From: Methylobacterium sp. B4
GTDB lineage: Bacteria; Pseudomonadota; Alphaproteobacteria; Rhizobiales; Beijerinckiaceae
Assembly: GCF_003201865.1 (NCBI RefSeq)
Contig: NZ_QJJJ01000001.1
Location: 186,001-250,000 of the forward strand
DNA: 64,000 bases
Direction of reading: 5' to 3'
In this document: positions 55,707-63,482 of the stretch, one piece after another
Layout of the letters: every line of letters starts with the position of its first letter
Numbering within the stretch: position 1 is the first letter of the stretch
The notes under the pieces: model-generated
Told to the model about the DNA's origin: nothing
Seen by the model: only the letters and a program-made list of their open reading frames with translations
Database searches by the model: none
Program-made: the position numbers and the translations under genes

Positions 55707-56927
55707 TCATCCGTCGCTTCGGTTCTGCATCGAGATTTCGTAGGCCTGCAGCGTCGTGCGCGACTGCCGCAGGGGCCGGGCGACCTGCACCGCGATGGCG
55801 TCGTCGATCCGGCCGATCCGCCCCTGCGTCAGCGCCCAGTCGCCGCAGCGCACGGTGATGAGGTCGCTGGGCTTGCGGTCGAACATCAGCGTGTCGCCGA
55901 CCTTGAGGTTGAGCACCCGCTTGAGGGGCAGCGTCACCTCGTGCAGCACCGCCTCCATCTCCACGTCGGCCTGCCAGATCTCGGTGGCCAGATGGCTCTC
56001 CCAGACCTGATCGCGCCCGAGCCGCTCGCCCATGAAGCTCTGCATGAGCAGGTCGCGGATGGGCTCGACCGTCGCGTAGGGAAACAGGATCTGCATCCCG
56101 CCGCCGCGCCCGTCCATGTCGAGCTTGAGCGTGATCAGGATCGCCGCGTTACCGGGCCGGGTGATGGTGGCGAAGCGCGGATTGGTCTCGATCCGGTCGA
56201 TGCCGAAGCGCACCGGCGAGAGCGGCTGGAACGAGAGTTCGAGGTCGGTGAGGATGATCTCCACGAGGCGGCGCACGAGGCTCATCTCGATGGTGGTGAA
56301 GGGCCGCCCGTCGAGCCGGCTCGACGAGCCGCCGCGCTTGCCCCCGAGCAGGAGGTCCATAGTCGAGTAGGCGAGCGTCTGCTCCACGGTGACGAGGCCC
56401 GAGCCCTCCCAGGCATCCGCCTTGAACACGCCGAGCAGGGTGGGGAGCGGGATCGCGTTGAGATAGTCGCCGAAGCGGACCGAGGTGATGTTGTCGAGGG
56501 TCACCTCGACGTTGTCCTGGAAGAAGTTGCGCAGGCTCGTCGACAACAACCGGATCATCCGGTCGAAGACGATTTCCAGCATCGGCAGGCGTTCGTACTG
56601 GACGACGCCCGAATCGACGATGGCGCGCACGCCCCCCGCGCCGGAGGCGGAGAGTTCGCGCAGCGAGAAGCCGAGGACGCCGTCGATCTCGTCCTGGTTC
56701 AGGATGCGGTCGTTGCCGGCGAGTTCGGGGAGATTCTCGGTCTCCCCGTCCTCGATCATCGTCGCCCATTCGGCTGCGACGTCGCCCGCGCTCTTGGTCG
56801 TGCCCTGCTCGGCGAGCGCTGCGCCCCATTCCTCGGCGAGCGAGGCGTCGCCGCCGCCGCCCTCGGAGCCCTGCTCGGCGAAGGCGGCCGCCCAATCGTC
56901 CTCCAGCTCGTCCTCGGGTCCGGTCAT
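55707..56927 (-). CDS. fliM: Flagellar motor switch protein FliM with an N-terminal repeat extension
   Basis: The 406-residue C-ring protein sets rotation direction with CheY-P. The core contains RLLSTSLRNFFQDNVEVTLD, the middle domain (GSGLVTVEQTLAYSTMDLLL) and a SpoA-like C-terminal domain (PLKRVLNLKVGDTLMFD). The CheY-binding-like motif LNQDEIDGVLGF is at residues 76-87 rather than at the start. Before it are three imperfect acidic repeats centred on Trp12, Trp34 and Trp54 (DDWAAAFAEQG, EEWGAALAEQG, AEWATMIEDG). Confidence 0.95.
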   Translation of the reverse strand: MTGPEDELEDDWAAAFAEQGSEGGGGDASLAEEWGAALAEQGTTKSAGDVAAEWATMIEDGETENLPELAGNDRILNQDEIDGVLGFSLRELSASGAGGVRAIVDSGVVQYERLPMLEIVFDRMIRLLSTSLRNFFQDNVEVTLDNITSVRFGDYLNAIPLPTLLGVFKADAWEGSGLVTVEQTLAYSTMDLLLGGKRGGSSSRLDGRPFTTIEMSLVRRLVEIILTDLELSFQPLSPVRFGIDRIETNPRFATITRPGNAAILITLKLDMDGRGGGMQILFPYATVEPIRDLLMQSFMGERLGRDQVWESHLATEIWQADVEMEAVLHEVTLPLKRVLNLKVGDTLMFDRKPSDLITVRCGDWALTQGRIGRIDDAIAVQVARPLRQSRTTLQAYEISMQNRSDG

Positions 56928-56996
56928 TCGGGTCGTGCCGCTCGGGATGTCAGGGGCTTGGGGGAGTGCGGGTGGATCGACGGGGCTCAGCGCCCG

Positions 56997-57515
56997 TCAC
57001 TGGACGAGCACGTCCTTGAACAGGACGGCCTCGGCCTTGGCCGGATGGATCGCGATGTTGACCCGCCGCAGCATTTCCTCGCGCAGGCGGTAGAGGCCGG
57101 CGGAACCGGCAAGATCGCTTGCCCGCAGCTCGCGCATGTAGGTCTGGAAGGCGTCCTCGACCCGCGGCATCAGCGGCTTCACCGTGGCCTCGACCTTGGC
57201 GTCCTTCAGTTCGAGTGCGACGCGCAGCTTGAGCACGGTGGCCCGGCTCGCACCGGGATCGGGGCTGAGGTTGACCATCATGTCGCGCACGTCGAGGAAG
57301 ACGGCCTGCGCCTTGGGGTCGACCTTCTCCGCGCCGTGCTCGCCGTGGGCGTTGGCTTGGGCGGACTTGCCCTTCATCAAGAAGAATCCGCCGCCCCCGC
57401 CCAGCAGCAGAACCGCGGCGGCGGCGATGATGACGAGCTTCTTCTTGGACTTGGGCGCCTCCTCGGCGCCCTCCCCGCCTTCGGCCTCGGGCGCCTTCTT
57501 CGGCTTCTTGGCCAT
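56997..57515 (-). CDS. fliL: Flagellar basal-body-associated protein FliL
   Basis: The 172-residue protein has a Lys-rich cytoplasmic start (MAKKPKKAPEAEGGEGAEEA), a helix (about 29-49, LVIIAAAAVLLLGGGGGFFL) and a periplasmic stomatin-like FliL domain ending RVNIAIHPAKAEAVLFKDV. It supports the stator under load. First gene of the leftward flagellar unit, with a CtrA-type site 110 bp upstream. Confidence 0.92.
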   Translation of the reverse strand: MAKKPKKAPEAEGGEGAEEAPKSKKKLVIIAAAAVLLLGGGGGFFLMKGKSAQANAHGEHGAEKVDPKAQAVFLDVRDMMVNLSPDPGASRATVLKLRVALELKDAKVEATVKPLMPRVEDAFQTYMRELRASDLAGSAGLYRLREEMLRRVNIAIHPAKAEAVLFKDVLVQ

Positions 57516-57624
57516 CTGCTGCTCGTCGTCCTGCCCGTCATGCCGCTCCCGGGGCGGATCAGAGCCGGGAGCCGGGGTCTCGCGCGGCGCGCAATTCCCT
57601 CTCCTCCCTTCTCGGCCCGCGTGG

Positions 57625-57639
57625 TTAACCCTCCGTTAA
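57625..57639. promoter_or_regulatory. CtrA-type binding site between divergent flagellar units
   Basis: TTAACCCTCCGTTAA is a perfect TTAA-N7-TTAA match to the alphaproteobacterial CtrA consensus. It lies 110 bp before fliL and 171 bp before flgF. CtrA controls motility in Methylobacterium and relatives by established knowledge; action here is inferred. Confidence 0.75.
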
Positions 57640-57755
57640 ACCGGCAGAACTTGCCGGGTCGGACTTGCCGCCGGGCGCGGACGGTGCGGGGTGGAGGCCT
57701 CGGTCGCTCAGAAGCAAGTCATTGGCTGTTAAGGTAAAAAGCAAAATTTTGAGAC

Positions 57756-57770
57756 TGGCACGGGCCCTGC
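57756..57770 (+). promoter_or_regulatory. Sigma-54-type promoter of flgF
   Basis: TGGCACGGGCCCTGC has GG and GC spaced by ten bases and the full TGGCACG -24 box. The -12 box is CTGC rather than TTGC. Transcription would start near 57781, giving a 29-base leader before flgF. An AT-rich stretch (57728-57752) just upstream could bend DNA or bind IHF. Confidence 0.7.
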
Positions 57771-57809
57771 GGTGGTTCGGGCGGATTTGTCGCCGCCACG
57801 AGGCACCCC

Positions 57810-58547
57810 ATGCAGAACGCGCTCTTCGTCGGAGTCTCGGCCCAGGCCGCCCTGGCGCGTGAACTCGACGTCATCGCCAACAACATGGCCAACGTCTCGA
57901 CCACGGGATTCAAGGCGCGCAACGCCCGCTTCCAGGAATTCCTGATGCCGACGGCCTCCGCCGACAGCTTCCAGCGCAGCGACCGTCGCCTCTCCTACGT
58001 GGTCGACCAGGGCACCCCGCTCGACCTGACGCAGGGGCCGGTCGAGCCCGACGGCAACCCGATGCACGTCGCCCTGCGCGGCGATGCCTTCCTCGCGGTC
58101 CAGACTCCGCAGGGCCTGCGCTACACCCGCAACGGCGCCTTCGAATTCGACCCCCAGGGCAACATCGTCACCTCGGACGGCTACGCCGTGCAGGGCGACG
58201 GCGGGCCGATCACCATCGGCCAGCAGGAGACCGGCCTCTCCATCGCCCCCGACGGGACGATCTCGACCAATCTCGGTATCCGCGGCCGGCTGCGGCTCGT
58301 GAGCTTCGCCAACCCGCAAGCGTTGAAGTCCGAGGGCGCCAACCTGTTCTCCTCGGAGACCCCGGCCCGTCCCGCCGGTGCGGGCGCGCATCTGGAATCC
58401 GGCGCGCTGGAGCGCTCCAACGTCAAGCCCGTGGTCGAGATGACCCGGCTGATGGACGTGAACCGCACCTACACGATGGTGTCGAGCGTGATCTCGCGCC
58501 TCGACGACCTGCGCGGGACGGCGATCCGCCGTCTGGCCGAAGTCTGA
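57810..58547 (+). CDS. flgF: Flagellar proximal rod protein FlgF
   Basis: The 245-residue rod protein has the rod-family N-terminal motif LDVIANNMANVSTTGFKARN and the C-terminal LMDVNRTYTMVSSVI helix. It is exported by the flagellar type III system and joins the proximal rod. It heads the rightward unit flgF-flgG-flgA-flgH, driven by the sigma-54-type promoter upstream. Confidence 0.95.
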   Translation: MQNALFVGVSAQAALARELDVIANNMANVSTTGFKARNARFQEFLMPTASADSFQRSDRRLSYVVDQGTPLDLTQGPVEPDGNPMHVALRGDAFLAVQTPQGLRYTRNGAFEFDPQGNIVTSDGYAVQGDGGPITIGQQETGLSIAPDGTISTNLGIRGRLRLVSFANPQALKSEGANLFSSETPARPAGAGAHLESGALERSNVKPVVEMTRLMDVNRTYTMVSSVISRLDDLRGTAIRRLAEV

Positions 58548-58568
58548 TTGCCCGGAAGGTAGATCCCG

Positions 58569-59360
58569 ATGCGCGCTCTCTACGCCGCCGCCACGGGCAT
58601 GGCGGCCCAGGAACTCAACGTCCAGGTCATCTCGAACAACATCGCGAACCTGCGCACCACCGGCTACAAGCGCCAGCAGGTGCATTTCCAGGATCTGCTC
58701 TACCAGAACCTGCGTCGCTCCGGCTCCTCGACCTCGGACCAGAACACGATCCTGCCCGCGGGCCTCGCCCTCGGCTCAGGCGTGAAGACCACCTCGACGG
58801 CCCGCGCCATGACGCAGGGACCGCTGGCTCAGACGGAGAAGGATTACGACGTCGCGATCCGCGGCGAGGGCTTCTTTCGCGTGCGGCTGCCCGACGGGCG
58901 CACGGCCTATAGCCGCGACGGCTCCTTCGATCTCGACGCCCAGGGGCAGATGGTGACCCGCGACGGCTACCTGCTCGATCCCGGCGTGACGGTCCCCAAC
59001 ACCGCGACCTCCGTGCAGATCTCGGCCACCGGCGCCGTGCAGGCGACCCTGCCGGGCCAGACCGCGCCGCAGGCGCTGGGCCAGTTCCAGATGGCCCGCT
59101 TCGTCAACAAGGTCGGCCTCGAATCGATCGGCGACAACCTCTTCGTCGAGACCGCCGCCTCGGGGCCGGCCATCACCGGGCTGCCCGGCTCGGAGGGGTT
59201 CGGCAACCTGCAGCAGAACTACCTCGAAGAAGCCAACGTCAACGCGGTGACCGAGATCTCGTCGCTGATCGCGGCGCAGCGCGCCTACGAGATGAACTCC
59301 AAGGTCGTGACCGCCGCCGACCAGATGCTCTCCACCACCTCGCAGATGTTCCGCGGTTGA
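58569..59360 (+). CDS. flgG: Flagellar distal rod protein FlgG
   Basis: The 263-residue distal rod subunit has LNVQVISNNIANLRTTGYKR at the N terminus, the FlgG repeat AIRGEGFFRVRLPDGRTAYS and the C-terminal coiled part LIAAQRAYEMNSKVVTAADQ. Normal length. It is 21 bases after flgF. Confidence 0.96.
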   Translation: MRALYAAATGMAAQELNVQVISNNIANLRTTGYKRQQVHFQDLLYQNLRRSGSSTSDQNTILPAGLALGSGVKTTSTARAMTQGPLAQTEKDYDVAIRGEGFFRVRLPDGRTAYSRDGSFDLDAQGQMVTRDGYLLDPGVTVPNTATSVQISATGAVQATLPGQTAPQALGQFQMARFVNKVGLESIGDNLFVETAASGPAITGLPGSEGFGNLQQNYLEEANVNAVTEISSLIAAQRAYEMNSKVVTAADQMLSTTSQMFRG

Positions 59361-59371
59361 GGACTGGACCC

Positions 59372-60442
59372 GTGACGCACGCCCTCCGGCCGATCCACCG
59401 CCCCGCCGCCCCGCTCGCCGTCACGCCGCTCTCGCGCGGCATGGTCGGCCGCACCCTGTTCGCGTTCCTCGCCTTCGTCGCGGTGACGCTGTTCGCCCTG
59501 CCACTGATGGCCGCCTCCAGCCCGCTGCGGCTGCGCGGCGACGTGACGGCCCGCGGCGACACACTGAACCTCGGCGACCTCGTGGAAGGCGCGTCGGCCG
59601 AACTCGCCGCCCGCCCGCTCTTTCGCGCGCCGGCGCTCGGCGCCGTCGGCACGATCCAGGCTCGCCGCATCGTCGAGGCTGCCGCCGGCCTCGGCCTGAC
59701 CGGCATCGAGACCGGTGGGCGCGTGCAGGTGAGCGTGCAGCGCGCCGCCCGCCGGGTCGGCCCGCCGGAGATCGAGGCCGCGCTCAAGCGCACCCTGGAG
59801 ACCGGCTACGGCCTCGACGCCAAGACCCTCTCGGTGCGGCTCGACGGCGAGGCGCCGGTTCTGCTCGCCCCGGTCGACCTCGACGGACAGGCCGTGGCCG
59901 TCGACGTGACCTACGATCCCCGCACGCGCCGGGTCGCCGGCTTGATCGTGCTGGGCGAGCGGCAGGCCTCCCTGCGCGTGGTCGGTCTCGCGCTCGAGAC
60001 CCGCGAAGTCGCGGTGCTGACGCGCTCCATCCCCCGTGGCGAGCGCGTTTCGAGTGCCGATCTCTCGCTCGAGCGCCGGCCGCGCGACGCCGTGCCCGCC
60101 GACATGCAAGGCGCGCCCTCACTGATCGTCGGACAGGTGGCGCAGCGGCCGCTGAGTGCCGGCTCGGTCCTGCGCTCCGGCGACGTGGCGCCCCCCGATC
60201 TCGTCGCCCGCGGCGACAGCGTCGCCATCGTGTTCGAGACGCCGGGCGTGTCCCTGACGTTGCGCGGCGTCGCCAACGAGAGCGGCCGCCTCGGGGCCAG
60301 CGTCGCGGTGATGAACGCCGCCTCGAAGAAGGTGCTCCAGGCGGTGGTCGTCGGCCCCGGCCGGGTCTCGGTGGGACCCGTCGCGCCGGCGCGCCCCGTG
60401 CTCCAGGCCAGCGCCGTCCCGGCCTCATCCGACCTCGACTGA
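59372..60442 (+). CDS. flgA: Flagellar P-ring assembly chaperone FlgA
   Basis: With GTG 59372 as start the protein has 356 residues, longer than the classical 220 by an N-terminal membrane helix (about 22-43) and an extra domain. The SAF-type domain is seen in VAVLTRSIPRGERVSSADL and VGQVAQRPLSAGSVLRSGDV, and the end in VMNAASKKVLQAVVVGPGRV. It helps FlgI assemble in the periplasm. GAGG precedes the start; an earlier TTG is possible. Confidence 0.9.
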   Translation: MTHALRPIHRPAAPLAVTPLSRGMVGRTLFAFLAFVAVTLFALPLMAASSPLRLRGDVTARGDTLNLGDLVEGASAELAARPLFRAPALGAVGTIQARRIVEAAAGLGLTGIETGGRVQVSVQRAARRVGPPEIEAALKRTLETGYGLDAKTLSVRLDGEAPVLLAPVDLDGQAVAVDVTYDPRTRRVAGLIVLGERQASLRVVGLALETREVAVLTRSIPRGERVSSADLSLERRPRDAVPADMQGAPSLIVGQVAQRPLSAGSVLRSGDVAPPDLVARGDSVAIVFETPGVSLTLRGVANESGRLGASVAVMNAASKKVLQAVVVGPGRVSVGPVAPARPVLQASAVPASSDLD

Positions 60443-60495
60443 ACCGCCGAATCCGACCGATCCGATTGTCTTCCGTCAGCGCCGGACCCCCTCCG

Positions 60496-61248
60496 ATGAC
60501 CGCTCGCCCCGCCTTCCCCGTCCGCCTTGCCGTGATCCTGGCGCTCGCCCCGCTCGGCGCCTGCAACACGGTCGACCGGCTCTCGCAGGTCGGCGCCACG
60601 CCGACCCTCTCCGCCATCGAGGACCCGACCGCCCAGCCCGGCTACCGGCCTGTGCGGATGGCGATGCCCGATGTCCATCCGGTCTCCTACGCGCCGAACT
60701 CCCTGTGGCGCACGGGCTCGCGGGCCTTCTTCAAGGACCAGCGCGCCGCCCGGATCGGCGACCTCGTCACCGTGAAGGTCAACGTGACCGACCGCGCCAA
60801 CCTCAACAACGAAACCAAGCGCTCGCGCACCAATGCGGAGGCCTTCGGCCTGCCCAACGCCTTCGGCCTGGAGAAGAACGCGGGGGTTGCCGCCGCCGGC
60901 ATCAGCCCGGACAACCTCATCAACGGCACCTCTACCTCGTCGAGCGACGGGGCGGGCTCGGTGCAGCGTGCCGAGACGGTGACGACCAACGTCGCCGCGG
61001 TGGTCACGCAGGTCCTGCCCAACGGCAACCTCGTGGTCGAGGGCAAGCAGGAGATTCGCATCAACTTCGAGGTGCGTGAACTCGTCGTTGCCGGCGTGGT
61101 CCGGCCCGAGGACATCGAGTCGGACAACACGATCGACTCGAGCAAGATCGCCCAGGCGCGCATCGCCTATGGCGGCCGGGGCCAGATCACCGATGTGCAG
61201 CAACCCCGCTACGGCCAGCAACTCGTCGACATCCTGCTGCCGTTCTGA
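60496..61248 (+). CDS. flgH: Flagellar L-ring lipoprotein FlgH
   Basis: The 250-residue L-ring protein has a lipoprotein signal (LAVILALAPLGAC, lipidated Cys). The body contains SLWRTGSRAFFKDQRAARIG, GDLVTVKVNVTDRANLNNET and NGNLVVEGKQEIRINFEVRE, all FlgH hallmarks. ATG 60496 begins the signal peptide; the frame's earlier TTG is rejected. flgI is not in the window. Confidence 0.95.
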   Translation: MTARPAFPVRLAVILALAPLGACNTVDRLSQVGATPTLSAIEDPTAQPGYRPVRMAMPDVHPVSYAPNSLWRTGSRAFFKDQRAARIGDLVTVKVNVTDRANLNNETKRSRTNAEAFGLPNAFGLEKNAGVAAAGISPDNLINGTSTSSSDGAGSVQRAETVTTNVAAVVTQVLPNGNLVVEGKQEIRINFEVRELVVAGVVRPEDIESDNTIDSSKIAQARIAYGGRGQITDVQQPRYGQQLVDILLPF

Positions 61249-61278
61249 GCGCGGGCGCGCCGCCCCGCCCCGGCCGGC

Positions 61279-61455
61279 TCAGTGATCGGTGCCGGGCCGG
61301 TTCGGCCTCGGCGCCTCGCCGTGGGTCTGGGTGAAGTTCGAGCGGTGCGGGTCGTTCTTCGATTGCGCGACCCGGCCGCGCTGCCAGATGGCGAAGCCCG
61401 CCACCGCGACGATGGTGAAGACGGCCAGAAGCGGAATCAGAACGTCATTCGACAC
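61279..61455 (-). CDS. Small single-pass membrane protein
   Basis: From GTG 61455 (GGAGG 8 bases upstream) this encodes 58 residues. One helix, VLIPLLAVFTIVAVAGFAIW, is followed by a polar tail ending HGEAPRPNRPGTDH. It is convergent with flgH. No family is recognised. Confidence 0.65.
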   Translation of the reverse strand: MSNDVLIPLLAVFTIVAVAGFAIWQRGRVAQSKNDPHRSNFTQTHGEAPRPNRPGTDH

Positions 61456-61614
61456 GGCCGTTTCCTCCGATGATTTTATCGAAGGCAAAGCCGATCGTCG
61501 ATGGAAAGGTTCCGAAAGCTGAGCCTTAGCTTTCGCACAAAGGCGAGATCAGTTTTCGCAAGTCGTTGACGCTGCCGGGCGAGACCGCTGCGGCTGGTCC
61601 CGCCCGAACTCGCC

Positions 61615-61863
61615 TCAGCGCTCGTAGTGGCGGGCGCGCGCGGTGTTGGCGTTGAAGGTGCTGCGGGCCGGGCGCTGCGGCCCGAACAGGCTCGGCGCGG
61701 GGGCAGCGGCCTCGAACGCGTCCGCGCCGGAGCCCGGCGCCCGCAGGCTGCCGGTCACGGCCGGAGCGCGATCGCCGCCCGGCGCCCGCGCGGTCTGGGC
61801 CGCCGCGCTGCCGACGGTCGAGGCCAGGATCAGGGCTGCGCCCGTGAGGATGCGGATGGTCAT
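61615..61863 (-). CDS. Small secreted protein, unknown function
   Basis: This encodes 82 residues. The signal peptide MTIRILTGAALILASTVGSAAA is clear. The mature part is Ala/Pro/Gly-rich with SLFGPQRPARSTFNANTARA. ATG 61863 has GGAGGCG upstream. There is no known family. Confidence 0.65.
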   Translation of the reverse strand: MTIRILTGAALILASTVGSAAAQTARAPGGDRAPAVTGSLRAPGSGADAFEAAAPAPSLFGPQRPARSTFNANTARARHYER

Positions 61864-62311
61864 GCTTCGCCTCCGGTTCTTATGGACGATGCCCCATTGA
61901 AGCACGACCGGCCGCGAAGCTGCTGAAATTTCTATCGTTCTGCTGTTTTTGGCGGCTGCGTTTTGCCCGCGTTTTGGGCATGAACACCGCGCGCTTGGCG
62001 TCACGCATTCGGCAAAGTGGGTGGATCGGACAAATTCCCGATTTTCCGCAAATACTTGAGAGGCTGCGGCGGTCTCTGCTCAGAATCTCGGCATCGTCAT
62101 CGCACCGTGTTCGACCTGTGCGCTTGGTCACAAGCAGGTTCTCGGCTTGCCGCGAGCAGGGATTAGGCGGTGATCCCAGGATGATCGAATGGTCGGCATC
62201 AGTGATCGCAGAGAATTCGCCCAGGGTTGGAGCCAACCAGTGTCACGCGAGATAGCTTATTCGTCTCGATAGGTCTCGGAGGATGTTCGACCTGTTCATC
62301 CGAGAAATCTT
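61864..62311. other. Gene-free intergenic stretch
   Basis: No protein-coding or RNA gene is supported. The overlapping frames on both strands (a 93-codon plus frame and a 118-codon minus frame) have no ribosome-binding site or family resemblance. The composition is lower in GC than in neighbouring genes, especially 61910-61950. Confidence 0.5.
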
Positions 62312-62420
62312 CCTCATCCTGAGGTGCGGAGCGAAGCGGAGCCTCCAAGGAATTCTTAGCCAGCGGCGCGATCCCTGGAGCCCGCCATCGAGGCCGCTGA
62401 CGCTGCACCTCCGGATGAGG
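62312..62420. repeat. REP-like long imperfect inverted repeat
   Basis: Outer arms CCTCATCCTGAGGTGC (62312-62327) and GCACCTCCGGATGAGG (62405-62420) pair almost fully. Inner segments (GCGGAGCCTC with GAGGCCGCTGACGC) extend the stem. CCTCATCCTGAGG is a hallmark of dispersed intergenic repeats in Rhizobiales genomes. Confidence 0.7.
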
Positions 62421-62471
62421 CCGATGCAGAAGAAGCGACGAAAGCCGTCCTCTCTCGTCGAAAGACCTCTC

Positions 62472-63329
62472 TCAGGTCGGACCCGATCCCGATCCGCGCG
62501 CGACCGTCGCCTCGATCTGCCCGTGCGGTTCGTCGGTCGGCAGGAAGACCGTGCCCGGGTTCTCGAGTCCGAACGGGGCCAGGTTGATCGGAATGTAGTG
62601 CTTGTTGGGCATGGCGAAGCGGATCTCGGCGATCTCCGGCACCCGTGCCAGCGCCGCCTCGCCCATTCGGTACATGCTGTCCTGAACGCTGGCGCTGTAG
62701 CTGCCGCCGAACACCGCGAGCAGCGCGTCGAGGATCGCGGCGTTGCTCGCCTCGTAATCGGTCGGCACGTCGTCCCAGGTCCAGGTCGCGTCCATGGCGG
62801 TGGCGGCGATGCGGTCCGTGGCGTCGGGCAGCGTGCGGTACCGGTCGTCGACGAAGTCGGCCCAGCCGGATTGCGTGGTCTTCATGAAGGTGAAGCCGCG
62901 CAGACCCGATTGCAGCACCGATCCGTCCCGCCGGGCCACCAGCCGCACGCTGCCGCGGCCGTTGCCGTCGAGGGTGAAAGTGTGGCCGTGCGGCCTGCCG
63001 TCGATCGGATGGCGCCGCCAGCGGGTCTCCTCGGCCTCGACCGTCACCTCCGCGATCTGCGGATAGGTGTCGAGGAAGCGCGCCGCGATCGCTCGCGCGA
63101 AGTCTTCCGCGTTCAGCGAGAGGTTCTCCGCCGCGACCACGTTGACGATGTTCTTCACGCTGTCGGTCGCGACGCAGGCGCGGTTGTCGGCCCCGGTCCA
63201 GGCGGCCTCGAAGGCGCCGCGCATCATCACCGTCAGGGTCAGCTCCCGCGGCACGTGGTGGTCGCCCTCGCGGGTCAGCCGCATCACCCGCACCCGCGCC
63301 TTGCCGTAGGTCGCCGCAATCAGGGTCAT
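62472..63329 (-). CDS. Urate oxidase
   Basis: The 285-residue cofactor-free uricase turns urate and O2 into 5-hydroxyisourate. The two T-fold motifs are readable: ATYGKARVRVMRL (catalytic Lys10), VATDSVKNIVNVVA (catalytic Thr) and ASVQDSMYRMGEAAL, near the end NKHYIPINLAPFG. It is divergent from OHCU decarboxylase, the last step of urate breakdown to allantoin. The hydrolase in between is not in the window. Confidence 0.95.
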   Translation of the reverse strand: MTLIAATYGKARVRVMRLTREGDHHVPRELTLTVMMRGAFEAAWTGADNRACVATDSVKNIVNVVAAENLSLNAEDFARAIAARFLDTYPQIAEVTVEAEETRWRRHPIDGRPHGHTFTLDGNGRGSVRLVARRDGSVLQSGLRGFTFMKTTQSGWADFVDDRYRTLPDATDRIAATAMDATWTWDDVPTDYEASNAAILDALLAVFGGSYSASVQDSMYRMGEAALARVPEIAEIRFAMPNKHYIPINLAPFGLENPGTVFLPTDEPHGQIEATVARGSGSGPT

Positions 63330-63482
63330 CCGCCTCTCCCGTCGCTGCCGCGCCGTCGGTTTCGGGCGCGTTCGTCCGGCGGGCGCTTCAATGCAAGACG
63401 AACGCCCGCCCGCTCATCCCGAGAGGTATAATCGAGCCCGAGCGGGAATCGCCGGCGCGATCCCTGTCTCGGGAGCCCCTGC

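Noticed and set aside
54339-57737. 1132-codon plus-strand frame over the flagellar genes
   Set aside because: It is antisense to motE-like, DUF6468-like, fliM and fliL genes, which have clear homologous motifs; a shadow.
61880-62255. Opposing 118- and 93-codon frames
   Set aside because: Neither has a ribosome-binding site or recognisable sequence.
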